The position numbers were made by a program, and so were the translations under genes. Below are positions 1 to 11,344 of a stretch of 64,000 nt of DNA, piece after piece (positions within the stretch are counted from its first letter, which is position 1; each line of letters opens with the position of its first letter). The stretch comes from Hetaerina americana (taxonomy: Eukaryota > Arthropoda > Insecta > Odonata > Calopterygidae): NCBI GenBank assembly GCA_022747635.1, contig JAKTNV010000009.1:66060177-66124176 (forward strand). Direction: 5' to 3'. Below the pieces are notes generated by a model. It was given only the letters and a program-made list of their open reading frames with translations. It had not been told where the DNA came from and did not search any database.

Positions 1-188
1 GAGTTTCTTTTCTTTTTTGGGTGTTTTTTTTTGCTAGTGCTAATTTCATTGGAGTAAATTGGAGGGAAAGGAGGCTAACCCGGGCGGCGGTTGGTGAGTC
101 CGGATGGGCAGTGTTGGGAAGAGGGTTAGAACAGCCCATTATCACCTGTTCCGTTCAATATATATGTGGAGTAAAGGGCTAAAGAGGC

Positions 189-559
189 ATGGGAATAACT
201 GAATATGAGAATTACAGTCAGTGGATAATTCATAAAAACAGTCAATTTTTTAAATTATCAAGCTTTAATTTGGCAGTAAGCCAAGAGGTTGCAAGTGTTA
301 AGATGCTCCAAGCATTGGAAAGTCAGTGCGATAAATATGGGATGATATAGTGCAAGCAATCTAAAAAAATAAAGGTTGTACAAGCTCCATAAAACGGGAG
401 AGCTATGATGACTATTTAATGAAGAATTCATGAAAAACGAAGGCGGAACAGTTTGAATTAATTGGAAGTGCTTTGGTCCGAGATGCTCTTAGTAGTGAAG
501 AGGAAGCATTTCGTTCGGCAAAAAGGTTTCACAAGGATGGAATTGATGAAAGTCTATGA
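189..559 (+). pseudogene. possible degenerate coding remnant, unidentified
   Basis: Two short open segments lie in different frames. One, 189-350, has 53 codons and contains a Glu/Gln-rich helical-looking stretch. The other, 434-559, has 41 codons and ends in SSEEEAFRSAKRFHKDGIDE, then Ser-Leu-stop. The residue mix of the second looks more like a real C-terminal helix than random AT-rich DNA. I recognise no family. It could be the decayed end of a gene or retrocopy running in from the left edge, or simply chance. Confidence 0.15.
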
Positions 560-699
560 TGATGTATAATTCTTACACAATAATAGTATTTATCTATAAC
601 AATCGTCATAATTACTAAAAAGTGGAAGTAAATAAGTACTTATGGCAATCATACATATAAGTATTTATTTCATTGCGGGAACTCAATGAAGGTCTCTCC

Positions 700-1340
700 T
701 ATCTAAACACATCGCCGCGAGATGAGATGGAATATTCTTTCATCCCCGGCCAAAAACCGGCATCCTAAGACTCCGAGTCGTAAGAGTGAGGCCTCTGTGC
801 CCGTGGCCGACCACCCACCTCCGCGGTCCCTCGCCCCCGCATCCCTCCTACTCCAGGGACAGGACACACGCGAGCGACTCCTTTGAACGCCAGAGCCCGG
901 TACACCGGCAGAGGTAGCTCGTGTCCAGGTTAGCGTTCTTATTTGCACGCGCTATGCGCTGCTTTTTTTGTTTCCCGCCAACTGCTAAGCCCCGCGCTGG
1001 CCTTTTGATTTTCAAATGAACGCCTCTCCCCTTCAACTCTCCCGCGTGGTTGGGATCACACGCTCGGAAATAAATATTCGAAGGCAAAAGAACGAGATGC
1101 AAAAAAGACGGCAAATCGGTCGCCACCACGCCGTGAATTCTCTCGCTGCCCTTCCACCTCCCCCGGGCGGACCCACAGGAGTCGGAATGGGGGGAGAACA
1201 ATGTTATCACTGACGCGCGGACGTGGGAGAATATGGCGAGCGCGAGGGTTGCCCTCTGGAAAGGGGCGGATGGGGAATCGCGACGTGGGCGATGGGGTGT
1301 CGGGGGGCAGGGGGTAATGGGAGAGGTGCAGAGGGGTAGG
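700..1340. other. CpG-rich patch in downstream flank
   Basis: GC-rich, CpG-containing block starting near ATCGCCGCGAGATG and ending in a G-rich run at about 1255-1345. Overlapping ORFs on both strands have unnatural Pro/Arg/Ser-rich compositions and no family match, so no gene is called. Confidence 0.5.
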
Positions 1341-2552
1341 AGACGGGCTAAACTTCTTCCTCGCGATCGTTGTTTTAATCTCTCTTTGGTTTTCCCTCGG
1401 AAGCATGAAATATATAGTATACATTTGAAGAAAATTCTCGAGAATCTTTTCTTCACTTTTTCATGGAAAAAGGCGCGAATTGAATTGCCTCGACCACGGG
1501 GAAAACAATCCAGACGATATTAAAATATACTCTGCGGCAACAGTTATTTTACGACGGATGTAGCAACAGCAACGACACGCCTCTTTCGTTTTCAGTCGCC
1601 ATGGGTAACGTAAGCATTTCTTTATCAAGCCACGGTCAGCCGGATGGAATTGTTTCAGAAAAGTAGTCCAAGGGTCCTCGACGGATCAAAAGGACGAGAG
1701 GGTGGGCTTATTTTATTTTTGCACGCGCGTTCGCGGAGCCGAGAGAGAAGTTTCGCTTCCCACCCTTCACTCCCTCACTCTTTTTCACACCCGTCTGTCT
1801 GACTTAAAACCCCATTAAGAGAGGAGAACAATGTTCCCCTCGTGTTGTCTTTTGCCAGCTCCTCGAAAATGAGATTTAAAATGAATGAAAAAAACAAGGG
1901 GATGTATGAAACTCTTCTTACTCGTAAGGTCGATGGTGGTTAACTGCCTTCAAGTGGTGGAATTGGCGGAGAAATGCCGGTTTGTCTTCGTGGGGGGATT
2001 TTTGCTGCGAGTAAAGAGTGTTGCGTTACGGAGCTAGTTTGTTATATTTTTAGCCTAGGTGGTGCCCACGGATTGGGTACTCCTGGTGCGGAATCTATTT
2101 CGAGGGGTGCATTGGAAAAACTACGCGGTAGGTTGCTTAGGAGCGCGGGAAAAAAATTGTTTTCTGCATCGAGACCCGAATCTTGTGATTTGAACCTTGG
2201 TTTTAAAATTCAGATGCAGTCATTAGGTGTTCACAAAAGTTAGTAATTCATTAACTTTTAAAAATTTCAGCGATTATTATCAATAGTTAACTGGATGTGC
2301 TATATGATTCGTACAAGATCAATTTTAAGATTCGGTCATGTCTTACTTAAGTGGTAACTTAGCGAGTGATCTTATTGCATTTACAAAAGAAATATGATTG
2401 ATATCTAATAAATTAAATCCATTCAAAGAACTTACTGCAAATATCTAGAGGCAAAAACGTTTGGGTTATTTGCAGAAAAATTCTGATTAACCAAGTTTTG
2501 AGAATAGTATTTGAGAATTGAATCGAATAACTCATGCGGACGGAAAAATAGG

Positions 2553-2596
2553 GGCTATAACAATTTTCTGTGGCCATAACAATTTTCTGTGGCCAT
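2553..2596 (+). repeat. 19-nt tandem duplication
   Basis: Unit GGCCATAACAATTTTCTGT occurs twice head-to-tail (2553-2571 and 2572-2590), with one difference (GGCT in the first copy), followed by the start of a third unit. Confidence 0.9.
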
Positions 2597-4901
2597 ATGA
2601 AGACTCCATTTGTATTTCTACATTATGAATAATTTTTAATACTGTAATGTTTCCAAATTAGACACCTAAAATGAGTTCCTAAGGAAAGGGGTAAGTGAGA
2701 ACAACGGAACGTATTACCTACCTCAAATATTTTTAAATTTGAATTATACGCCCATAATGCCTGTTAAAAATTCTTGATACAGTCAATGTATTAACCTTCC
2801 GCCTGCTACACAACGGTGAAGGGTTTGGGTCCCACACAGGTTCTTTTTTCATGTTTGGACCCGATTTTGGCATTGATAGACAGTTGTTTCAAAACAATTT
2901 CTCTTGTTCAGAAGATATATTTCAGAATCGAAACTATGGAACAACTTTTCCTTCTCCTATTGCTACAATTCACGTTTAGGGAAATTTCGTAATACGATTT
3001 GATTCAAAAGTGACGAAAGTGAGCTCCTTAGATGAGATTAAATAATAAATAAATATTTGTACGAAGGACTACTCCTTAATTTTAATATGGTTGTATAAGA
3101 AAACATTTCCCCTTAGCATGAAGCGTCCTTTAAGATACGTTACGATAATTTTTAACAAAGAGTATTATTTCCTAATGGATTCATATCTGATTGCAAAAAT
3201 TTTCTAGGCGTGTATTTATTTAATAGTTTCAAATTTTAGACACAGTATTTGCTGTCACATTAATCTGAACTCTTGCTGGGTCGTTGTCTTGTCTTTATTC
3301 TCCACTCATTTGTGAACTTACCTTTCTCTCTTTGTGCATCCACTGCGACACTTCGATAAGACCTGGAGGATAGGATACCTTTGGGGATTTATGTGAATGT
3401 AAAGGTTGTTCTAAAATATTTGAAGTGATTTATTATGAAGTGCAGTAAATTTTGACTCCTCATCACAAGAATATCTATTGCTACAATCATTAAATTATTT
3501 TGTAATACACTCTACGTTAACATTATACCTTATTTCTTTTTCTATCTCGTCAACTATCCACTATTGACAACATCGATCTATTTTTTATCATCACTCATAT
3601 CTCAGAAGTTAAGTTTACAAACATCCTAGTATACCTGCATATAATTTGTGGGGAATGAAGAAAAAAAATCTTACACTAATTAGTTCTATTTACAAGAATT
3701 TTTAAGCTATCAAAGCAAGAGATATAATATAAATTACAGACTCAGGTGTGATGTGGTTGGACTATTCAATATTCTCTTAGGTTACTCTGCAAGCTGACGG
3801 TAAAAACTTTCAGCACAGCATTATCGTTTGATATTGGGATATTCCAAAAAGACTAAAGATAAAAGAAAAAATACCTAATTGCCATAAACAGAAGATACTT
3901 TTTGTACTGAATTGTTATGTAAAGGAGGAGGAATGACGATTAGTTATTCTAGATGACTTTAAAAATATTTATTTTTAGTCTTATTCTTTTGGGCAGTAAA
4001 CTCATGTATATATACCCTTAAATAGTTACTCGTGGTTCACATTAGTGTCGTGGCACATTGCATGGGAGATTTCAAACGTCTGTGATTGTAGATAAATATA
4101 AAATTAATATTTTTATTTAACTTCCACGTCCGAAATCAATATAGTGGACTGATTTGTACTTAGTGAGCACTTTTATTTTCACACTCCCAAGATTTCTAAT
4201 TTAATCTTCCGGCGAGGGTAAAGGAAGAAAATAGGCTTTTTAGATAACATTAGAGTAGGCAGAAGTTAGGCAGAAATGAAGAAAGAAATAATACGGAAAT
4301 GGAAGAGGAATTTCTCGTGCAACTAAGTCGTCAGAAACCGTTTGAAGCCTAACGTGCAACGGTAGGAATACATTAAATGAACATATGCATGGCTTTTTCT
4401 TACAGCTAGCCATTCGTTTTACTAAAATGAAGCTTTTGGTAAACGCATTCAACTTCTTTTCACCATGAAGATTAGTGTCAATCGAGAAACCTAAGTGGCT
4501 CCTAGTCTGGGTGGGAAAGGGTAAGGGAAAAGCGAGTGAGCGGCTTACTGGAATACAAAAGATTTTTGTCTTTTCATCAAGAATTTTATTTCATACAAAG
4601 ACAATGAATAATTAATAGTGCCCTCTAAATTAAATTAAGAATGAAACACCCCACCAGTGTGTGTCGTGTATGGACCAATTGTACTCTCTCACTCACATCA
4701 TTTATGTCGTCCGAGACTGCCATCATAGCGGAAGAGAGAGGAAGGAAGATGGAGGAGGCTGGGGTAATCGGTGGGAGACCGAAAAGCGTCGTCTATCAAA
4801 AGACACGTTCACGCCTCGGTTCCAAACCAACACAATACATCCTCCATCGCTCCTTCTCTTCGCTTCGGTAGGCTCATACTCGCGGCGACGTGCAAGATAT
4901 C

Positions 4902-4923
4902 ATTATTATTATTATTATTAATT
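4902..4923 (+). repeat. (ATT)7 microsatellite
   Basis: Uninterrupted ATT trinucleotide array. Confidence 0.9.
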
Positions 4924-5570
4924 TCTTTAAGTATGGACCGAAAAAAACCCACACAGGTATTGTTTACAAGTTTGTTCACATCCTCACAAAATATGGCAAC
5001 AGCATCGCCATGAATTTGTGTCGACATATTTATGTATATATATATATTTATATATATTAATATAATTATTATATAAAAAGGGAAGAAATTTTCTCACTAC
5101 TTACACCAACAGTTTTTACTAGAAAATTTACATCAACAAACACAGAACTGTAGTAGTGAAATGTTTAATTTTTCTCCTTTCTCTCATGAACACTCTAGAA
5201 CACACGCACAATTGTACACTTGAACAGTCACCCTACCGGAAGATCACCCAATCGTCTCTCGATTATTGACCTTCCCAGCATTCCGACGTTAAGTCTTATC
5301 TCCGATCGCAACACGTACTTTCACTCACAAACATCGATTTAAATTTCCGTCTGGAACTCTTTTAACATTTCACTAATATTAAATAGAAGGTTTAACTTTT
5401 GTATCGATAGCTTTTTAAAACTCCTTTTTTTTACTGAGATTAATCATATGTTGGCCGAAGAACGCCACTAAAAGTGTCTGTGACGTTAGGTCACTGGGCA
5501 CTACATGGCGCGTTGATTGGTGGACAACACTGCTGTAGCGCCGGGGTTGATACGCGAAATCAACGATATA

Positions 5571-5574
5571 TATT

Positions 5575-5630
<56 letters not shown>
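5571..5630 (+). repeat. (TA)n microsatellite
   Basis: About 24 TA units preceded by an imperfect TATTTACATACA lead-in. It lies some 950 bp beyond the scro stop codon. Confidence 0.95.
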
Positions 5631-5632
<2 letters not shown>

Positions 5633-5813
5633 TGTATAATTGTCTGTTTAGCAGTCAATAAACCGTTCAAGCTCCTTTCTCCCAAATGATTCCTCCGGCT
5701 GTTTTCATCTCAAGAGTTGCACAGGAGCAGGAAGTGTTCACTTGTGAAAGGTCAAGTAAGCTTAGATGAATGTGACAATTGTTGAGGTTAAATAACGACT
5801 CTTGTCAAATCCG

Positions 5814-6577
5814 TTTATTTACGTTGGCATGCGATCACAGCTTATTGCCATGCTATATTATTTAACTAAGTTCAAACCTTTCGTCGACCCAGTGGAAAAA
5901 TTGCGACCTTACGCAAATATCCCCATTTTTGTACTCGACTCCACCACCACTCTAAACTCGCTCTTCGGAGCAGGGAACACTTCGAATATTCTATATTAGC
6001 GAAAAGAATTCATTTTTTAGCCCTCGGCTTTCTTTTCGCTGTCAGAAATATATATTTCCCAGGAGAAGAATGTCTATTCAACGGGATTTGACATTTTGAA
6101 ATCATTATAGGTATTGGGCTAAGTCATGATCTTGCTTTCGAAAGAATTTTACTGTAAACATTTGATTGCTAGTAAATTGAGCCACCTTAGTTTGGAAACG
6201 GCCGTTTTTGTTTCAGGCGAATGATCGTACAAATTTAGCAACAAAAAAATCAATGGATTACTTGTGGAGTGGAGGAATTCAATCGTCCCTCCCGGCTTTA
6301 TAGTCAATTAATGGCCGTCGAAAATAGGCGTAAGTGCAATCGTCTTTGGCATGGGATAGAATTCCCGTCTCTTTGTCACGGAAGGTTGCATCCACAATCC
6401 TTACGGAGCACTTCGACGCATTCGAAACAAAGGAAAACACGTTAGTCACGACGAGGGTCGCAGGTGTCTATGCTCCTTCGGGAGTCGTCGCCAAGAGGAA
6501 TGAAGATCCCAGTGGAAGAGCAACTCCCTCCAGCATGGAGGGCCTGCTCCGGGTGAGGAGGGCCGGCCGGGCGACCT
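5814..6577 (-). other. scro: probable scro 3' UTR with candidate poly(A) signal
   Basis: Sequence directly downstream of the scro stop. On the minus strand the hexamer AATAAA occurs at 5814-5819, about 760 nt after the stop, and is the first good candidate signal I see. The stretch has no recognisable coding potential of its own. The true cleavage site is unproven, and a longer UTR reaching the (TA)n array near 5580 or beyond cannot be excluded. Confidence 0.35.
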
Positions 6578-7138
6578 TTACCAGGCCCTCCCCTGCAGCG
6601 GCAGGTACGACGAGCACATGTTAGCGGCCGCCGCGGCCGCAGCCGCCGCTGCCGCCGCCTGCTGGTGCTGCACCGCGCCCATCGCCGCGAGGTTCTGCCT
6701 CTGGTACGCCATGTTGCTCAGGAGGCTGGCGGTGCTCCCTCCGCCGGCACCGCCGCAGGACTGCTGGTGTTGCTGCTGTTGGTGCTGCTGGTGCTGTTGC
6801 TGCTGCTGCTGTTGCTGCTGGTGCATCTGGTGCTGCTGCTGCTGCACCACCATGGATGACGCGAGGGCCGAGGCGCTGGGGCTGTGGGAGCAGGGGTTCC
6901 CAGGGGGCGACTGACCGGAGACGGGGCTGGAGCCGAGACCGGCCCGGCCGGCAGCGGCGGCGGCTGCCGCGGCGGCGGCGGCCGCGGCCACGGCGGATGA
7001 GACCCCGCCGCCACCCCCGCCGCCGCCCCCGCCGCCCACCACCACGCCCAGGCCGGTTGGGTCGCCCGCTCCCCCGGTTCCGGAGCAAGGCTTGCCGTCC
7101 TTCACGAGGACTGGTACGGCCACTCGTCTTGGAGAGCT
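6578..7138 (-). CDS. scro: scarecrow (NKX2-1-type NK-2 homeobox), terminal coding exon
   Basis: This is the last coding exon of a homeodomain transcription factor that acts in the nucleus on CAAG-core DNA sites. A CAG acceptor (7139-7141, read on the minus strand) precedes the first codon, and the frame is open for 186 codons to a stop at 6578-6580. Residues 2-18 read SPRRVAVPVLVKDGKPC, the NK2-specific domain that NKX2-1/scro proteins carry downstream of the homeodomain. The rest is low complexity: an 11-Gly run near residues 35-45, a 13-Ala run near 51-63, a Gln/His tract near 100-125, a second Ala run near 160-172, and a C-terminal GRAW that parallels the GRTW end of vertebrate NKX2-1. The phase (0) matches the donor of the 21267-21353 exon. 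An ATG-based or GTG-start reading of this frame is wrong, because it is an internal exon joined by splicing. The repeat tracts may vary in length. The family assignment is secure; tract functions are unknown. Confidence 0.95.
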   Translation of the reverse strand, partial: SSPRRVAVPVLVKDGKPCSGTGGAGDPTGLGVVVGGGGGGGGGGGVSSAVAAAAAAAAAAAAAGRAGLGSSPVSGQSPPGNPCSHSPSASALASSMVVQQQQHQMHQQQQQQQQQHQQHQQQQHQQSCGGAGGGSTASLLSNMAYQRQNLAAMGAVQHQQAAAAAAAAAAAANMCSSYLPLQGRAW

Positions 7139-8479
7139 CTGTGCCTTCGGAAAAAGACGGAATTTCTTTCTGAAAGGATTTGCCTGAGGCGCAAGGTGTG
7201 GGGGAATAGCAAGAAATCGATAAGTAAGAGAATGGATGGATAGGGAAAGCGAAGATGCGTAGCCAATTTTGTACTGGTGTGTTATTTAGGAAAGTTGTCA
7301 TTACTTTGACACCCATTTCAGTGCTAATGAAATAGGCAGGCTTGATGTTATGACGTGATAAATAAATTGTCTTCAAATTAAGACAGTAATAATACGAGTC
7401 AAAGTTTTTTGCCAACTCTCTCACTCTAGACTTAGGTGAAAGTCAGGTTAATATTTTTTCCAAAGAAATAACGTTCACTGGGGAATGAAAAGGGACCATC
7501 GATTTTCTTACTGAGTGATGGAAAAAAATGTCACTATTCTACACATACATGCGACAGGAGAATTTTGCCATTCTACGTAAAGAACATGCATTGAATGATT
7601 CTCTTACATTAAAAAAAACTGCAAGGATTATGGTGCACATGGCAAAAATTTGCGGAGTTCCTTTCGTCAATTAAACAGTATTTTTCAACTTACAGTTGAT
7701 TTCTCAATCACATATTTATGATTAGCGTCATTATCTATCAGGAGCTCGACTTGATAAGTAGCAATAGATCTGCAGTTATTAAGAAAAACAAATATTGCGG
7801 TATTAAATCAGATCCACATTCTGTCCATTATCTTCCCATTAGATATCAATTTCGCCCAAATAAAGATATTTATCTATCTTCCCAGCATTAGCTTCCCAGT
7901 TGTTTTTATCCAAACGCACAAAATATGAAGTCAGCTTGTGTGATATCCAGAGGCAACACGGGGTAAATTAATTCTGAAACGTTTGGACATTACGTAAATT
8001 CTTACTTCACGAATTTAACGCGCCAATTTTACAATACTATTTTTTTATCTGCCAAATTAATGACCTTAAGACTTTGAGTAAATGCGCGGTACTTAAAAAT
8101 TACTTCCAAAAATTTCAATTATTGCCGAGACAAGTTTTGTAAATGCTTTCAAAATTAAGTGAATGAATGAATTCTCAATCAAATGAGTTTCAGGAACCTG
8201 CTTACCATTTTATTTATGTACTATGCAATATCTTTAATATTCATTAAAGTATTTTCTCCTTAAAAATATCTTTCCTATTCCCCGCGCTTGTATATTTTTA
8301 TTACTTTCATAGTATACTTCGAAAATTTTAACCCCTGAGTACCTTTTCAATCCAATTTAAATTTTCTTAACAGCCTCTCCCTTCCATCATCTCACCGGCC
8401 TAATCACTTTTTCTGCCATCTCCTTCTCCATCAAAATCTCATTCCATCTCTCTCCAAATCAAATCCACTTGCATCAAGA

Positions 8480-9230
8480 ATGTACGTAAACCGCGATGGG
8501 AGCAAGTGCAATGGGAGGAGGCGGCCAGAGTTCGACGTGAATAAAAATTCCAGAGAGTAGGTGGCACGTCGCGAAGTTTTTAATTTTCCCATTTTGACGC
8601 TCAGACCCATCTATCTTTTCGTCCTTTCTTCCACGTTCGTGCAAGCCCCCCCACGACCTCGCCGCCAGTGACGCCGCAGAGGGAATGCGTGACCCGGATG
8701 CGAATACACCTGCGCGCTGTACGCTAGGGTGGTGGAGGCTGAGGGGGCGAACAGACTCGCCCTCGGGAGTCTGAACGGATGGGGAAACCTCACCCATGGG
8801 AAGGCCAACATAATCAGCCGGTAGTATGAAAGGTCCGGGAAAGCCGATTCAATTCTTCGCATGCATTTCACTCTAGGTGCACGGGGCAATGGGGGAGAAG
8901 GAGGGAGGGAGAGGGGGTGAGGAAGGAAAACAGGCGGCGGCGGAGGGAGGGGGAGGAGGCCAGGGGTCGGGGGAAGGGGGGGATTATTACACTCGGATGC
9001 ACTTAGCTGGTGTCTTCTGCGTGGGACGCCAACAATCGCATCACACGCACCAGAGGAGCCAGAGGTACCAAAATTGAAGGTCTGGGAACCGGAGAGGGAG
9101 AGCGGGAGAGGGAGGTCGTGGCCAATCGGAACAGGAGGGAGGTTACAAAGGGACGCGAATACGACGAAGTACGTTGCGTTTCCCACCGAACCCCTGGGGA
9201 GGACAGGTAACTTCTGGTGACGGACCATAC
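8480..9230. other. CpG-rich, purine-skewed intronic patch
   Basis: GC-rich intronic block. The plus strand is almost pure G/A from about 8884 to 8985. Long minus-strand ORFs here are Pro/Leu/Ser low-complexity translations of that skew and are not called as genes. Confidence 0.5.
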
Positions 9231-10364
9231 GGACGAGAACCTTGATTGATATACCTTAATAATATTTGTACCAATTTTACAGTGAATCAATCTATTCTTG
9301 AACTTCAGCAGAATAAAATCCGATCAGTCGACTGTTGTCTAAAGTGAAATTTGCAACATCACTTAGGACAAGGGGATTTAAAAAAATATGGAAGCTGCAA
9401 TGGACTGACTTCAGGTAGACTTGAATTGAATCCAAGTCTTCGAGTGTGTATACGGTTTCCTGAAAACATGCATCTATAGAGTTTTAACGCAAGAGGGGAC
9501 CAGCATCTAAGGTCACAATCAGCGTTGGGGGCAGGTAGGTCTGCTTGGTAGAGGCGAGGAATTACTGAGGGGAAGAAGGAAAGTGGCGGCCAGAGTCCAT
9601 AGGCTTCGCCTCTTTTTCTATGGCCTGGTGACTACTCGTCTGATGGAAAGACAAGTTCTTCCCACTCTGTTCCAAATTTGACATCGGAATGAAAATAATA
9701 AAATCCATCCTCATATGGTTTCGCTCAAATGACATCCGAATGAGAAATCACGAAACTGGCTATCTTTACATTCCGTTTCTAAGTTCTAACTCGGACTAAG
9801 ATCTCCATTTCCAAGCAAATTATTGAAACCGAAGAAACCAACATATGGACCACGAGCTTCTAATACATTTCATAGGTGGCTTAATCATAATTTTCTACAT
9901 AAATATTTTTTTTAGTGTTCACCTTAACAAATTCTTTGTCAACTTCATCAATATTTTTTCTTTCTAAAAATATATCACCTTAATTTTTTCAACTTAAGTA
10001 TTGAAAAGTATTGACCGTACAAATAAGTACCCTCAAGGGCCCTCAGCACAGTATACAGTATGGTAGTAGCAGATTCATCTATCAGTGAAGAGGGTGGGTG
10101 GAAGAATGTGAAAAGATTTCACGCGCTGTCGCGATCACCCACAGTGCGTGAAGTAAGATGCCTCGAAATCTCGGGAATACCTTCTAATATTCTACCAACT
10201 GCTTTCGTTGGTTTGAATTAATTCCATAATCATCAAGTATAGGTATATTAGGGTACGGAGCGTAGATTATATTTCTGGAGTTCATAGTCCCACTGGCTCT
10301 TAAGTTTTTTGGTTTTTTTGAATTAACGCAATAGCACATGTTCTCGAAATCTCAGCAAGTCATC
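9231..10364. other. AT-rich intronic sequence, nothing recognised
   Basis: No ORF with plausible composition, no repeat array and no family match seen. Confidence 0.5.
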
Positions 10365-10455
10365 GTACGGGGTACGATGACCCGTCTCCATGTCACTAAA
10401 ATAAGCTCTCTCAAAGTTATTTTAGTGACATAAGAAGACGTCCTGGATACCGTAC
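10365..10455. repeat. 91-nt imperfect hairpin (MITE- or pre-miRNA-like)
   Basis: Arms at 10365-10404 and 10417-10455 fold on each other around a 12-nt loop. The inner 15 bp (ATGTCACTAAAATAA and its complement) are perfect and the outer 24 nt pair imperfectly, starting from GTACGG. The base of the left arm also overlaps a small perfect stem, CATCGTAC-GGG-GTACGATG, at 10361-10379. The size and arm/loop proportions fit either a microRNA precursor or the palindromic core of a MITE; no target-site duplication was identified. Confidence 0.7.
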
Positions 10456-10639
10456 TCTTTGGAGTGTGACTGTAAGAAGAAGACAGGGCTACCTAAGCTT
10501 TGAGTTGCCTTCTCACAACGCCCCTATTTAATAAATTCAATTTTCAACTGGTACACCAGCAAACTCGTTACTTTTTAAACCAAATTAACTCCGATGAATG
10601 TTTCCGAATACGAATCGATTCGCGTTACTCACCAGGAAG

Positions 10640-11340
10640 TAGCAAGCCATGGGCAAAGAAGAATTAGGGGGCCACTTAACCCCTTCCCCACATCCTCCTC
10701 CTTCACTCTCCTCCCTCTCCCGGCAACAACCAGCAAAACACAGCCGCCCCTAAGCTCCCCGTCTCGCTCAACCTCTCTTGCAACATCCCCTTGCCTCGCC
10801 GACTAACCAGCCCACCCCAAACCCACCCCCTCAACCCCTCTCCCAACCCTCGCGCCCACTCCAATCCTCCAGCGTTGCCTTCCCAATTAATCAGAAAATG
10901 AGCCGCAGTTATTCCGGCTCATCGGCCCTGTGAGGGAGGGTGGCAGGAGCCGGCCCTGGAGCGGTGACAAAGCCACGGGGATTGCTCAGGAAAGGCTGTG
11001 GGGTTTGGATCGGGGTATTGGAGGTTGTTGGATCCCCCCCTTCCCAGTTAGAGGGGAGGGGGAAAGCCTAGGGGGACGCCCGCACAGATATCGTGTGCGT
11101 GCGTGCGAGTTTGTGTACTCCCTTCCCCCATGTTTCCGAAATGTTTTCGCGTTCCCCATTCTCCCGATGCTCGATCGACCGCGTCGTCCGTCCCCGAGCG
11201 CTCTCGGGTGAAGCGTCGCACACTGCCTGTTTCTGTGTTTTCGTACAAGGTTCGCGACGGAATTCTCGGAACTGAATTCCCGTCGCCCTTGGCGGGCAAT
11301 CGATGGCCCTCCCCTAAGTCAATCCGTCGTCCTCTGCCTT
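10640..11340. other. CpG-rich intronic patch with opposite strand skews
   Basis: The plus strand is C-rich from 10675 to about 10865, G-rich from 10930 to 11075, then CpG-dense to 11340. A near-perfect 12-13 bp inverted repeat (GCGACGGAATTC and its complement) lies at 11254-11286 around an 8-nt loop. No coding homology. Confidence 0.5.
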
Positions 11341-11344
11341 AAAA

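Larger units (their letters stand above)
1341..5570. other. AT-rich noncoding flank, no gene seen
   Basis: Mostly AT-rich sequence downstream of scro. A weak tRNA B-box-like string (GGGTTTGGGTCCCACA) sits near 2822-2837 and might be an eroded SINE head. A TA-rich run spans about 5031-5080. I see no exon or RNA gene. Confidence 0.55.

Noticed and set aside
848..1456. 202-codon minus-strand ORF
   Set aside because: It lies in a CpG-rich skewed patch, has a Pro/Arg/Ser-rich composition, overlaps ORFs in other frames, and resembles no family.
6618..7424. Several long ORFs overlapping the scro terminal exon on both strands (Cys/Trp-rich, Arg-rich and Ser-rich translations)
   Set aside because: They are other-frame readings of the CAG/GCC/GGC triplet repeats in the scro exon; only the frame with the NK2-specific domain is real.
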